A stretch of 64,000 nucleotides of DNA from Rhizobium halophilum (GCF_021648825.1 NZ_JAKJHS010000012.1:33917-97916), one strand, 5' to 3'. Positions 18,026 through 27,458 are shown, counted from the first letter of the stretch. Program-made: numbers and translations. The notes: a model not told the origin generated them from the sequence alone.

Positions 18026-19191
18026 GCGGAGGCCTTGATCCGCATCGGTAGTTCCTGGTTCATTGCTGAGTAACTCATCCTGCCGGCGACCATGGTGGCC
18101 ATCACCTGCGGATGGGAAGGATCGGTTGCGTCCACGAGAATGACGTCCGCCCTCTGGCCCGGCAGCAATTCGCCCCGATCAGCTAGTCCGGCCGCCTTTG
18201 CCGCATTAGCCGAGACCAGAGGCCAGCTGGTAGCAAGGCCGGCCAGATCAGTGCCCCCCAGCTTGAAGGCCGCATGCAGCGGGGAAGGGTAATGATAGTC
18301 GCTGGTCAACACCGTGCAGAGCCCATCGCGCACAGCCTGCGTCGCATCGAGCGCGCCGTTGTGGCTTCCGCCGCGCACAACATTCGGTGCGCCGAGCACG
18401 ACCTCTTCTCCGGCGGCACGCGCCGACACGGCCGTTTCGCGCGTCAGCGGGAATTCGGAGGTGACGGCACCAAGGTTGCGGAATGCCTCCCGCTCTTGCG
18501 GAGAGGCTTCGTCGTGGGCAAGCAGTACATTGCCGGTAAGCTTTGCCGCCGCCGCCAGTTCCGCGATCGCTGTCGGAACCTCGTCGCGGCGCGCCCAGAC
18601 GCTGTCAAGCAGTTCGCGGTATCGCTCCTGGCTTAGGCCGGATCGCGAAGCCATCTGGCCGATCTTGCGCGCTATCGTGCCTTTGAGGATGGTACCCGTC
18701 GTATGGTCGTTGAGCGCGACGATCGGTTTCGGATCGAGCGACAGCCACTGCATCACCGTCGGCAACTGGTCTAGTGCAAAGGTCTCCCACCGCAGATGCA
18801 GCCGCGTGTCGCAGCGCAGGCTCGCGCGGATCTTCATCAGCGTTTCGACGAGGTCGATCGCCGCCTCCACCGATCGCAGGCCCGGCTCCCAGGAGATGGT
18901 CACGCCATGAAAGGCGGTGGTAATCCCATTGGCGACGAGCTGCCGGTCAGTGTCGCGCAGCGCCAGCGCCGTGTCGAAGCGCACCCCCGGGCGAGGCATC
19001 AGCTGCCGCTCGAAACCATCACCGTGAATGTCGACGATGCCGGGAAGGACGAGAAGACCGTCAGCCGCGATCGCCCTTGCCCCGTCGGCAGGGGCCGTCG
19101 CCAATCGGCCCTCCGAGATGTGGATGTCGGTCTTGCACAGTCGTCCCGCCATAAGCGCGCGGCCGCCCCTGATGGTCCAGTTCATCTGCAT
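18022..19191 (-). CDS. phnM: PhnM-like triphosphate diphosphatase of phosphonate metabolism
   Basis: A 389-residue amidohydrolase-superfamily protein. PhnM hydrolyses alpha-D-ribose 1-methylphosphonate 5-triphosphate to the 5-phosphate in the C-P lyase pathway. The metal motif is LPGIVDIHGDGFERQLMPRPG, split here across the HxD pair, with further ligands in LNDHTTGTILKG, LLAHDEAS and SDYHYPSPLHA. The C-terminal APGQRADVILV-like segment is present as LPGQRADVILVD. It is the first gene of the phnM-phnF unit and divergent from phnDCE. The C-P lyase core genes are not in the window. Confidence 0.9.
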   Translation of the reverse strand: MQMNWTIRGGRALMAGRLCKTDIHISEGRLATAPADGARAIAADGLLVLPGIVDIHGDGFERQLMPRPGVRFDTALALRDTDRQLVANGITTAFHGVTISWEPGLRSVEAAIDLVETLMKIRASLRCDTRLHLRWETFALDQLPTVMQWLSLDPKPIVALNDHTTGTILKGTIARKIGQMASRSGLSQERYRELLDSVWARRDEVPTAIAELAAAAKLTGNVLLAHDEASPQEREAFRNLGAVTSEFPLTRETAVSARAAGEEVVLGAPNVVRGGSHNGALDATQAVRDGLCTVLTSDYHYPSPLHAAFKLGGTDLAGLATSWPLVSANAAKAAGLADRGELLPGQRADVILVDATDPSHPQVMATMVAGRMSYSAMNQELPMRIKASA

Positions 19192-19219
19192 TCCTTAAGG
19201 GTGGTTGGTGGTAGGTGAA

Positions 19220-19237
19220 GTGTCATGTGGACGTCAT
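19220..19237 (+). promoter_or_regulatory. Putative Pho box upstream of phnD
   Basis: GTGTCAT-GTGG-ACGTCAT fits the PhoB direct-repeat layout of seven-four-seven bases (consensus CTGTCAT twice), with six and five of seven matches. It lies about 60 bases upstream of phnD in the region shared with divergent phnM. Phosphate-starvation control is expected for phosphonate uptake. A motif score was not computed. Confidence 0.55.
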
Positions 19238-19240
19238 CTG

Positions 19241-19283
19241 CTGTCTATACAGGTAGCCCGTCGCAGCCATCCTGTCTACACAG
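19241..19283. promoter_or_regulatory. Two CTGTCTAYACAG dyads, putative PhnF operators
   Basis: CTGTCTATACAG (19241-19252) and CTGTCTACACAG (19272-19283) are near-identical elements with CTGT-N4-ACAG symmetry. They are 31 bases apart, three helical turns, so they would face the same side of the DNA. The second lies next to the phnD ribosome site. They resemble GntR/UTRA operators and sit between the two phn units next to a PhnF gene. Assignment to PhnF is inferred. Confidence 0.6.
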
Positions 19284-19298
19284 CAGAGGGAAAAAATC

Positions 19299-20159
19299 AT
19301 GATCCACAAACTCGCCGCCGCATTGGCCGTCACGCTTGCCACGGCCATGCCTGGCCTTGCCGCCGAACCGGTGAAATTCGCCGTCACCGACATCGAGGGC
19401 CTGGAGGCCCTGCAGCAGGAATTCGGAGCCTTCGAAACGGCGCTTGAAGAGGCGACCGGCCTTGAGATCGAGCTTTATCCGGTTGCGTCGCGCACCACCG
19501 CCGTCGAGGCGCTGAATGCCAATCAGGTTGACCTGGTGCTCACCGGTCCCGCCGAATACGTCGTGATGAAGGAGCTCAGCCAGCCGAAGATCGTCGTGGC
19601 CTGGCAGCGTCCGGACTATTTTGCACAGGTCGCGGTTCTGGCCGATGGTCCAATGCGCACTCTGGAAGACTTGAAGGGCAAGAAGATCGCCTTCGGTTCG
19701 GTCGGCTCGACCTCGCAGCATCTCGGTCCTGCCCAGGCGCTAGCTGATTTCGGCCTCAAGTACGGCAGCGACTATGAGCCGGTGATCATCTCGCGCAACG
19801 TCGCCGCCGAAGCCCTGATCCGTGGCGACATCGCCGCGATCGGCCTCAACTTCGGCCATCTTGCCTCGGTGCGCGAAGCCTTCCCGGACAAGGCCTTTTC
19901 CGTGATTGCCCGCGGCCGCGACCTGCCGAACGACATTCTCGTCGCCCGCCAGGACATTTCCGACGAAGTCTTCACCGCCGTCCGCGATGCTTTTGCTGAA
20001 AAGGGCAACGATCTGATGCAGGCCGTGCTGAAGGGCGACGACAATCAGAAGTTCAAGGGCGGCTTCTTCCTCACCGACGTGAAGGACAGCGACTACGACT
20101 ATGTGCGTTCGATGTACCGCACGATCGGCGTCGACACCTTCACCGACTTCGTCAACTGA
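19299..20159 (+). CDS. phnD: Phosphonate ABC transporter substrate-binding protein PhnD
   Basis: A 286-residue periplasmic protein with a Sec signal peptide (LAAALAVTLATAMPGLAAEP). The mature part has the phosphonate-binding family blocks FAVTDIEGLEALQQEFG, ALNANQVDLVLTGPAEYVVM and KKIAFGSVGSTSQHLGPAQA. It delivers phosphonates or phosphite to PhnCE. Codon use is markedly richer in GC-ending codons than in the regions around it. A strong hairpin follows before phnC. Confidence 0.92.
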   Translation: MIHKLAAALAVTLATAMPGLAAEPVKFAVTDIEGLEALQQEFGAFETALEEATGLEIELYPVASRTTAVEALNANQVDLVLTGPAEYVVMKELSQPKIVVAWQRPDYFAQVAVLADGPMRTLEDLKGKKIAFGSVGSTSQHLGPAQALADFGLKYGSDYEPVIISRNVAAEALIRGDIAAIGLNFGHLASVREAFPDKAFSVIARGRDLPNDILVARQDISDEVFTAVRDAFAEKGNDLMQAVLKGDDNQKFKGGFFLTDVKDSDYDYVRSMYRTIGVDTFTDFVN

Positions 20160-20184
20160 CGCCACTTTCTCCACCAAAGACCCG

Positions 20185-20211
20185 AGGCAGCCGGATGCAC
20201 TCCGGCTGCCT
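20185..20211. repeat. Intercistronic hairpin between phnD and phnC
   Basis: AGGCAGCCGGA (20185-20195) pairs perfectly with TCCGGCTGCCT (20201-20211) around a five-base loop. Only two Ts follow, so termination is at most partial. It matches the pattern of hairpins after other binding-protein genes here. Confidence 0.75.
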
Positions 20212-20249
20212 TCGCCACGCACGATAGCAGAGACGGTAGCTGGACAGAC

Positions 20250-21002
20250 ATGACGAGCGAGATCATCCGCGCATGCGGCCTGACGAAGAGATATTCGGAC
20301 GGAAAGACGGTATTCTCCGGCATCGGCCTTGACGTTTTGCCGGGCCAGCGGGTGGCTCTGATCGGCTCGAACGGCGCGGGCAAGTCGACGCTCCTCAAAT
20401 GCCTGATCGGTCTCCTGCCGCTGGATGGCGGGGAGGTGACCACGCTCGGCGAAAACATCGGGGCGTCGGCATCCCCACGCCAGCTGCAGCGGCTGCGCCG
20501 CCGCATCGGCGTCGTCTTCCAGCATCACGGTCTGGTGGCGCGGCAATCGGTTTTGACCAATGTCGTGCATGGAAAGCTCGGTCTCGCGGGCGGTTGGCAT
20601 GCCTGGCACCAGAGCATCGCGCGCCAGGAATGGCGCCGGGATGCGCAGGCGGCGCTGGCCCAGGTGGGGCTGGATCATAAGGCTGAGGCGCGCGCCGACG
20701 AACTTTCTGGCGGTCAGGCGCAGCGGGTCGCGATCGCCAGGGCGCTCGTCCGCAAGCCGCAGTTGCTCATTGCCGACGAACCGGCCGCCAGCCTTGATCC
20801 GGCGTCGGGCCGAGACGTCATGGCGCTCTTCTCGCAGCTTTCGAGGGACAGCGGCATCACGCTGATCTGCACGACCCATGACATGGATCATGCTCTGGAA
20901 TACTCGGACCGCATCATTGCCTTGAAATCCGGCTCTGTCTTCTTCGACCAGCCGACTGGCAACGTGACCCGCCGCCACCTGCAGGAAGTTTTTCATGCGT
21001 GA
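20250..21002 (+). CDS. phnC: Phosphonate ABC transporter ATPase PhnC
   Basis: A 250-residue ATPase with Walker A GSNGAGKST, Q-loop VVFQHHGLVARQSVLTNV, signature LSGGQAQRVAIARALV, Walker B LLIADEPAASLD and H-loop CTTHDMDHALEYSDRI. The QHHxLVxRxSVLxNVxxGxLG layout is characteristic of PhnC. It overlaps phnE by eight bases. The protein hydrolyses ATP at the inner face of the membrane to drive phosphonate import. Confidence 0.93.
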   Translation: MTSEIIRACGLTKRYSDGKTVFSGIGLDVLPGQRVALIGSNGAGKSTLLKCLIGLLPLDGGEVTTLGENIGASASPRQLQRLRRRIGVVFQHHGLVARQSVLTNVVHGKLGLAGGWHAWHQSIARQEWRRDAQAALAQVGLDHKAEARADELSGGQAQRVAIARALVRKPQLLIADEPAASLDPASGRDVMALFSQLSRDSGITLICTTHDMDHALEYSDRIIALKSGSVFFDQPTGNVTRRHLQEVFHA

Positions 21003-21792
21003 CGCAACGCTCCTTCCGACGCGCATCACGCGCCTGTCGCCGGTCACCTTCGCGCTTCTTGTGGGAGCAGGGGCCTTGCTGATCGTTTCCTTTCAGCAGG
21101 TGGCACCATCGCCAGCACAGCTTGCGCAGGGCGGTCCCCGGATGGCGGAACTGGTCGCGCGCATGCTGCCGCCGAACCTTGAGGCAAGTTTTTTGCAGCG
21201 TGTCTTTTGGCGGATGATCGAGACCTTTCAGATCGCGATGGTGGGCACCGCGATCGGGGTCATCGTTAGCCTGCCGGTCGCATGGCTCTCGGCCAAGAGG
21301 ATATCGCCTGCCGGGCTTTCACGGCATGTGTTCAAGATGATGGTATCGCTGTTCCGCACCGTCCCGGATCTCGTCTGGGCCTTGATCTTCGTTGCCTCCG
21401 TCGGGCTCGGCGCCGTCGCCGGCACAATGACCATTGTCGTCGACACGATCGGCTTCTGCGGCCGCTTCTTTGCCGAAGCAATGGAGGATGCCGACAGGAA
21501 GCCACAGGAGGCGCTCTTCGCGATTGGCGCCAGTCGCTTCCAAGTGCTCTGCGGTGCCGTCCTGCCGGATGCGATGCCGTCTCTCATCAACACCACGCTC
21601 TTCGCGCTAGAAAAATCCGTCCGCTCCTCCGTGGTGCTGGGGCTTGTCGGTGCGGGCGGGATTGGACAAGAATTGAAGGTTGCTTTCGACCTGTTCCAGT
21701 ACAAGAATGCCTCCACCATCATCCTCGTGATCTTCGGCATTGTGCTGGTGATGGAGTTCGTGACGGACCGATTGCGCACTCGGGTACAGTAG
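20995..21792 (+). CDS. phnE: Phosphonate ABC transporter permease PhnE
   Basis: A 265-residue permease with about six helices. FRTVPDLVWALIFVASVGLG and the coupling loop FAIGASRFQVLCGAVLPDAM are the usual PhnE blocks, and the C-terminal helix pairs are present. It starts inside phnC, so the two are coupled. It is the last recognisable gene of the phn unit, and no second phnE follows. Confidence 0.92.
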   Translation: MRDATLLPTRITRLSPVTFALLVGAGALLIVSFQQVAPSPAQLAQGGPRMAELVARMLPPNLEASFLQRVFWRMIETFQIAMVGTAIGVIVSLPVAWLSAKRISPAGLSRHVFKMMVSLFRTVPDLVWALIFVASVGLGAVAGTMTIVVDTIGFCGRFFAEAMEDADRKPQEALFAIGASRFQVLCGAVLPDAMPSLINTTLFALEKSVRSSVVLGLVGAGGIGQELKVAFDLFQYKNASTIILVIFGIVLVMEFVTDRLRTRVQ

Positions 21793-22205
21793 GCACGAGC
21801 AGGCCTTGAACTGAGGCTGACGGAGGAGGCGGCGAGGGCGGCAGAGGCTCGATCCGGGCAGCTTCCTCGTATGGCGGCGAAATGAACTGATACTTCGCGA
21901 ATTACCTGCCGCAGGTCGCTTCTGCGGCCGTCCGAGTGATGGCTGCTTAGCGAATCGCAGTTATCGGCGGCCGGCAGACCAATGAACTAACGCTTGATCT
22001 GTTAGGACTCTCTGACGTGTTTCGTAGGTCCGATCTGCTTCGCCTTAGCACAGCGTTGCGCGGTGAAGTGGGGAATCCTTGCCGCCGCTAACTCTGAATT
22101 TGGCTGCTGCTCGGCTGGTGTTGCGTCTGTTGACAACTATCCATTCGAACCAATGATTGATGCGGTTGACCGGGAAAGGCTCCGCGCTTCGACGCCAATC
22201 AAGAC
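21793..22205. other. 413-base region between convergent phnE and the GAF-GGDEF-EAL gene
   Basis: The two flanking genes converge here. The region has a short glycine-rich open stretch near 21820-21880 but no start, family match or sustained frame. No clear T-tailed terminator is visible. Confidence 0.5.
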
Positions 22206-24041
22206 TTAGGCTTGTAGCGTTCCGCTATCGCTCGCCTTCGTGTCTGGACTTCGAACGCAAAGTCGTTGACCGTGCCGCCGAAGTAAAGTCGTGGCAGCAC
22301 AGCGATCGACGGCTCGCGAGTAGAGATATCCCTGGCCGAGCTTGCAGCCTAACTGGAGCAGTTGATCGGCTTGCAGTTGCGTTTCGATTCCCTCTGCCAC
22401 CACCTTCAGCCCCAGATTGTTGGCAATCCCAAGTAAGCCTTCGATGATGATGAGGCCTGCATCGCCTGGTACCAGGCGATCCGTGAACGACTTGTCGATC
22501 TTGATGATGTCGACTGGGAATGTCAGCAGGTGTGTCAGTGACGCGTAGCCTGTCCCGAACTCGTCAAGCGCCACCCGTATTCCAACCTTACGGAGCGCAT
22601 CGATCTCGCTGGCGATGCGATGATCCCGCTGATCAAGATAAACAGACTCCGTTACTTCAAGGATGAGGTGATGTAGCGGAACATCGGCGCGTTCGAATAT
22701 CTCCGTGAGCCTTTGGCGCAAGCCGCCCGCTTGAAGATCTACCGCTGACAAGTTTACACCCACGTGCTGAAGCGGCTGGCCGTCATCGAGCCAGGAGCGG
22801 ATATCGCGAGCCACGCGCAGCAACATTTGGTTCGTCAGATCAACAGCGAGTTTGGCGTCTTTCGTCGCCTCATGAAAGTTCTTGGCAGCAATGATCTCCC
22901 CAGACGGAGATCTCATCCGGCAAAGGGCCTCAAAGCCGACGATGTCGCCGGTGTCGAGACGAACGATTGGCTGATAATAGGCATCAAGTCGGTCCTCGGC
23001 CAGTGCCAAGCGAACATCCCGTATGGCGCGAAAGCGGTGGGTTTGGGCCGTCCCAAGTTCCGGAGTATACTGAATATACCGGCCGCGACTGCATTCCTTC
23101 GCATGATAGAGCGCCACATCCGCCTGTTGGCGGACTTCCTCCGGGTCGCAGCCAGCCTTGGCAAGTGCTCCCCCGAGTGTCGCTGAAGGGTAGATGACAT
23201 GCCCATCGCACAAGGAAGGGGCGGTGAGGGCAGGAAGGATGACGTCGGCTATGGCCGCGAGATCCGCGGGGGCACTGCCGTCCACGATAACGGCGAACTC
23301 GTCCCCGCTGAGGCGGAAAGTCTGCGCTGTTGCCGCTGCGGTGGCGATGCGCTCCGCTACCACCTTGATCAAGGCGTCTCCCGCGGCATGACCGAAGATG
23401 TCATTGGTCTGCTTGAGATTATCGATGTCTGCGAGCAATATTCCCCAAGGCCCTAACAGCGGACCTGCTCCGTCTGCTATGAGCTGGTTGAAACACGCCC
23501 GGTTTGGTAGCCCCGTCAAGGCGTCAGTATAGGTTAGGCGTTCACGCTCCAGGACACGCTCATTTCTGTCGATGGCTATCGAGCACAGATGGACGCAAGC
23601 CTCTACAATCTTTTGTTCGACCTCAGTGGGTCCCCGGAGCTCTCGATAATAGAAGGCAAAGGTACCCACCACTCCAATCGCGTTCCTGATCGGCGTTGAC
23701 CAACAGGCCTTCAAACCGAGCGGCAGTGCCAGCGCCTTGAAGTTCTCCCACAGGGGATCCGTCGCGATGTCCGTTACGATCACCGGTTCACCCCGATAGG
23801 CGGCGGTACCGCAGGAGCCGGCGAGAGGTCCAGCTTCAAGATGGTCGAGCGCTGCGGAATAGTCTGAGGGAAGAGACGGGGCAGCAAGAGGATGGAGATG
23901 GGATCCATCGAAAGTCAGTACAGAGGCCGTAATTCCAGGAACTGCGGCCTCTACGTTGACGCAGAGCTGTTCGACAGTGATTGCCAAGGGTTCGCCTTTG
24001 GCAATCATCTCAAGGATCGTGTTCTGCAACGCGAGGATCAT
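22206..24041 (-). CDS. GAF-GGDEF-EAL cyclic-di-GMP enzyme, probably a phosphodiesterase
   Basis: A 611-residue cytosolic protein with no membrane segment. A GAF sensor occupies roughly residues 1-165 (GSCGTAAYRGEPVIVTDIAT, LKACWSTPI). The GGDEF domain follows at about 170-330 with the motif RLSGDEFAVIV, where S replaces the first G. The EAL domain (about 340-590) looks catalytic: GFEALCR, GVNLSAVDLQ, LEVTES, DIIKIDKSF and VAEGIETQLQ are all present. It most likely degrades c-di-GMP under control of the GAF ligand. It is followed on the same strand by a diguanylate cyclase gene at 24263-25552 that lies upstream. Confidence 0.9.
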   Translation of the reverse strand: MILALQNTILEMIAKGEPLAITVEQLCVNVEAAVPGITASVLTFDGSHLHPLAAPSLPSDYSAALDHLEAGPLAGSCGTAAYRGEPVIVTDIATDPLWENFKALALPLGLKACWSTPIRNAIGVVGTFAFYYRELRGPTEVEQKIVEACVHLCSIAIDRNERVLERERLTYTDALTGLPNRACFNQLIADGAGPLLGPWGILLADIDNLKQTNDIFGHAAGDALIKVVAERIATAAATAQTFRLSGDEFAVIVDGSAPADLAAIADVILPALTAPSLCDGHVIYPSATLGGALAKAGCDPEEVRQQADVALYHAKECSRGRYIQYTPELGTAQTHRFRAIRDVRLALAEDRLDAYYQPIVRLDTGDIVGFEALCRMRSPSGEIIAAKNFHEATKDAKLAVDLTNQMLLRVARDIRSWLDDGQPLQHVGVNLSAVDLQAGGLRQRLTEIFERADVPLHHLILEVTESVYLDQRDHRIASEIDALRKVGIRVALDEFGTGYASLTHLLTFPVDIIKIDKSFTDRLVPGDAGLIIIEGLLGIANNLGLKVVAEGIETQLQADQLLQLGCKLGQGYLYSRAVDRCAATTLLRRHGQRLCVRSPDTKASDSGTLQA

Positions 24042-24262
24042 ACTATCGCTTCCCGTTCAACCAACTGCCTCAATCACCGTTGGTTTCATCCACCACGACT
24101 TAAATTAGCTTTGCCTTATTTGAGGTTAAGAGTGCCGCTCTGTTCTTAAGTATAGCCTGGCCACCCTTTGAGCCGCAGAGTGGCTCAAGCCCGCCAAACG
24201 GCGGCTGGCTTGGTGCAAGCTGCTGATCAAGATTCCATGAGGGAACCTCCAGCAGCAGACGC

Positions 24263-25552
24263 TCATCCAGAGGAGGACGTAGCTGTTGCACTGCCGAAGA
24301 TCGACACCCGATTGCGACCGTCCTGCTTCGCTTTATAGAGCGCCTCGTCCGCTTGCCGCTGAAGCGCGTCTGCGGCTATCAGTGGGTCGTCTTGTGGGGC
24401 AACCGAGACCCCGATACTGACGGTGACGTATGGGCCCGTGGTGGATTGGAGGTTTGGCAAGGACGCCGCTTCTACCCGGCTGCGGATCCGCTCGGCAACG
24501 ACGGCAGCCTCATCTTCATTCGCGTCTCGAAGGAGGACGAGAAACTCCTCCCCGCCATAGCGAGCGACTTGATCGCGCTCGTCACGCAAGCTGCTCTGGA
24601 TGATGCCTGCCACTTTCACGAGACAACGATCGCCTTCAGCATGGCCGAGACTATCATTGAGTTGCTTGAAATGATCAACATCGCACATGAGCATGGCGTT
24701 TCCTGTTGGCTGGTCTCTGTTGTCATCCCATAGGCGACTCAGCATCTCGGTCATCCACCGGCGGCTGGCGACACCTGTGAGCGGGTCTGTCCGCGCGAGC
24801 AATTCCAAGCGAGCATTGGCGTCCGTCAGTTCAGCAAGGCGCATCCGATCCCGGATCTCGAGTAGGAAGGTCTTGTACGCCAGTATGTTAGCCGTATGAC
24901 GGGCTGCAACTGTGGCAATGACACCGGTCGCGAAGAAGAGTGCGCCAGCCAGAGCACTTCCTCTCTCGATGGCGGAGTTGTGCAGTTGGAAACCCAGATA
25001 GAGGCCGAGCCCGTAGGCTGCGACGGTTATAGACCAGGAGATGGGAACCGGGAAAATGATGATGGCGGTGACGGCGACAAACAACATGATTGTCAGGTGA
25101 CGCTCATAGAACTCTTCTCCAGCCAAGACCCCGACCAGTGCGACCGACAAGAGGATCAGAAAGACGCCAAGAAGAATGGCGGCACCTTGAACCCATAAGG
25201 CACGCGGATGCCTGAAAACAAACTCTGCGCCCAAGGCTGCGGGAATGAGGATAGACGCGGGAGCGAACATCAGCCTCACGGTTTCTGCCGGAAGCAAAGC
25301 CGCATTGACAGCCAAGGTCAGCACATCGAGGACCACCACCCAGATCATCCAGGCCCGTACGATCTTCGACATTTGAGGCCAGGACCGCTCCCGGAACCGC
25401 CGCGTTAGCTCGCGGCTTAACCGAATGTCTCTTGTTCTTCCTGCAAGAAGACGTTCAACTTCCAGCTCTGCTGTGGCCGACAGTTTCTGAAGATTGGTGG
25501 GCCCAGGCGTTATGGTTGCACTCAAAGAGCTGGATGTGTGGTGCGTGTTCAT
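24263..25552 (-). CDS. Membrane-bound diguanylate cyclase (GGEEF)
   Basis: A 429-residue protein with about six predicted membrane helices between residues 65 and 235 (MIWVVVLDVLTLAVNAALL, AILLGVFLILLSVALVGVLA, MLFVAVTAIIIFPVPI and others). A coiled linker with DANARLELLARTDPLTGVASR leads to a GGDEF domain with the active motif RYGGEEFLVLLRDA. The inhibitory RxxD site in the usual register reads DERD, so product inhibition through it is unlikely. It would synthesise c-di-GMP in response to an unknown membrane signal. It is 221 bases upstream of the phosphodiesterase gene on the same strand. Confidence 0.9.
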   Translation of the reverse strand: MNTHHTSSSLSATITPGPTNLQKLSATAELEVERLLAGRTRDIRLSRELTRRFRERSWPQMSKIVRAWMIWVVVLDVLTLAVNAALLPAETVRLMFAPASILIPAALGAEFVFRHPRALWVQGAAILLGVFLILLSVALVGVLAGEEFYERHLTIMLFVAVTAIIIFPVPISWSITVAAYGLGLYLGFQLHNSAIERGSALAGALFFATGVIATVAARHTANILAYKTFLLEIRDRMRLAELTDANARLELLARTDPLTGVASRRWMTEMLSRLWDDNRDQPTGNAMLMCDVDHFKQLNDSLGHAEGDRCLVKVAGIIQSSLRDERDQVARYGGEEFLVLLRDANEDEAAVVAERIRSRVEAASLPNLQSTTGPYVTVSIGVSVAPQDDPLIAADALQRQADEALYKAKQDGRNRVSIFGSATATSSSG

Positions 25553-26396
25553 CCATCCGATCTAGGGGAGGCTCACTGCACGGCAAGAATGGTGGCTGGG
25601 AAGCTGAAGCCGCCGACTAGAACGCGGTTAATGAGAAAGCGCTGGAGGCGGAGCCCGGTGCAACCGCGGAGGGGGCCTGTCGGCGAGGACGATGGATCAA
25701 GAGGTTTTCGAAGTTGACCCGGAGCAAGGTTGGATGGTCTCTTCGTCTGTCGTCCATCTGGTCGCTCGGTCGGGGTAGGGCCAAAGACTTCGCAGGGCTG
25801 CTCAAGAACAATTCGACGGAGGGCATTGATCACGCCAGGCCGTCTGCCTTGCGCTGGTGCTTCAGGGGGATAGTTTTCTGGAAGATCGGCCTTCTGTTCC
25901 GCGTACTTCCCGGATTGTCCGAGATGAGGGTTTCAGGTTCAGGAGCTTCCAGCGAACCGAAGGCAGATTAGCCGCCTGGGACAGACCGATGGGCAGCTTC
26001 GCGGGTAGTTTCTACGTCGCTATCGATGTTGTTCTTCGGCTGGCGAGCGCGGAGAAGCCTTGGATCGAGGGGCGCTGTGCCAGGCGAGACTTGCGCGTTC
26101 ACGCTCCCGGAGGATCGGACGGATGATGTCGGAACACCGCCGTCGTGGACTACGGACTTAAGGAGCAGACTGACGAAGAGCATAACTGGCTTGATGAGGT
26201 CAGCATAGCGGATGCTGCCGGTTCCACCTTCGATGATTATGAATCGGCGTGGGTTCCATAATATTTGTTATGCAATCTTTGGTGGCGGAAATCCCATCTG
26301 GCCACTTTTGGTAGCTATTGGTGCTAAAGATGCGACGCGGTATTGCGCGCCCTGGGCGCCTTGTGCGAACACACCAGCCTGCACGGAGACATAACT
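25553..26396. other. 844-base region without a recognisable gene
   Basis: Short open frames exist on both strands, but none has a good ribosome site or a family I recognise. The minus-strand frames around 25700-25970 look weakly coding and could be a remnant. The promoters of the diguanylate cyclase (left end) and the carboxypeptidase (right end, an AT-rich stretch near 26255-26275) should lie here. Confidence 0.4.
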
Positions 26397-27458
26397 ATGT
26401 TCAAGGCTATTGTGGCTCGACGGCCATTGAAGCATTTGCTGATCATCGGCTCTTGCTTCGCTGTGCCCCCAGCGAACGCCACACCGGTACTCGTGGTCGA
26501 TACTGAGACCCGTGAAGTGCTTTATCAAGAAGAAGCGGGCAAACCCTGGTACCCAGCTTCAACAACAAAGCTTATGACGGCCCTGGTGGTCTTCGATGCT
26601 CTTCGCGCCACCGAAGTCAGTCTTTCCACGCCCGTCACCATGAGCCGCAATGCGGTCCGCCAACCCTTTTCGAATTCCGACCTTACGGTTGGTCGTACGA
26701 TGACACTGGAAGATGCACTCTTTGCCATGCTGACTGCGTCGACAAATGACGTCGCTGTCGCAGTGGCAGAATCGGTGGCATCTGACGAGTCGTCTTTCGT
26801 CGGCCGCATGAACGAGACAGCAAAGCATATTGGCCTTACCGGCACCCATTTTGCCAGCCCCAATGGTTTGGCCGATCCGCAAACCTATACAACTGCTCGT
26901 GATCTCGCGATCCTTGGGATGCATTTAGACAAGACATTTCCCGAATACCGCCGGTTTTTCCAGGCGTCTGCAGTCACGATAGACGGCAAGGAGTTGGAAT
27001 CCAACAACGAGCTGCTGACGCGCTTCCCCGGCACAATCGGAATGAAGACCGGCTTCCTGTGCGCCTCAGGGCGTACTTTCGTTGGACTTGCGGCACAGAA
27101 CGGAAAACGCATCATCGTGGTCATTCTCGGGGCAACGACGGAAAGAGAACGCAACGAGCGATCCGCCAAATTTTTGACGGAAGCCTTTTCCGGGCAATTG
27201 GTGTCAGATGCGGGTCTCGTGGAGACCTTGGACAATGAGATAAACGGCAAGCCAGAAGATATGCGTGTGCGGCTCTGCACCAGTCAGGCGGAGAGTTACC
27301 AAGCCAGCCGCGATGTCGCGTTTCCTATGGGCCTGCCGGGGCATCAGAGTTATTTGCACGATCCGGTCCGCGGCTTGACCCATCCGATCAACACCTGGGT
27401 CAACCAGGATGCAGCGGACGTTCCCATACCGCTTCCCGTCCCTCATGATGCGCACTAA
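26397..27458 (+). CDS. D-alanyl-D-alanine carboxypeptidase (serine, peptidase S11)
   Basis: A 353-residue penicillin-binding protein of the DacA/DacC type that trims D-Ala from peptidoglycan in the periplasm. A signal peptide (LKHLLIIGSCFAVPPANA) is followed by the three active-site motifs: SxxK in ASTTKLM, SxN in ASTNDVAV and KTG in GMKTGFLC. The ATG at 26397 follows CGGAGAC. The usual C-terminal beta domain and amphipathic anchor are short or absent, so the enzyme may be soluble. It stands alone. Confidence 0.92.
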   Translation: MFKAIVARRPLKHLLIIGSCFAVPPANATPVLVVDTETREVLYQEEAGKPWYPASTTKLMTALVVFDALRATEVSLSTPVTMSRNAVRQPFSNSDLTVGRTMTLEDALFAMLTASTNDVAVAVAESVASDESSFVGRMNETAKHIGLTGTHFASPNGLADPQTYTTARDLAILGMHLDKTFPEYRRFFQASAVTIDGKELESNNELLTRFPGTIGMKTGFLCASGRTFVGLAAQNGKRIIVVILGATTERERNERSAKFLTEAFSGQLVSDAGLVETLDNEINGKPEDMRVRLCTSQAESYQASRDVAFPMGLPGHQSYLHDPVRGLTHPINTWVNQDAADVPIPLPVPHDAH

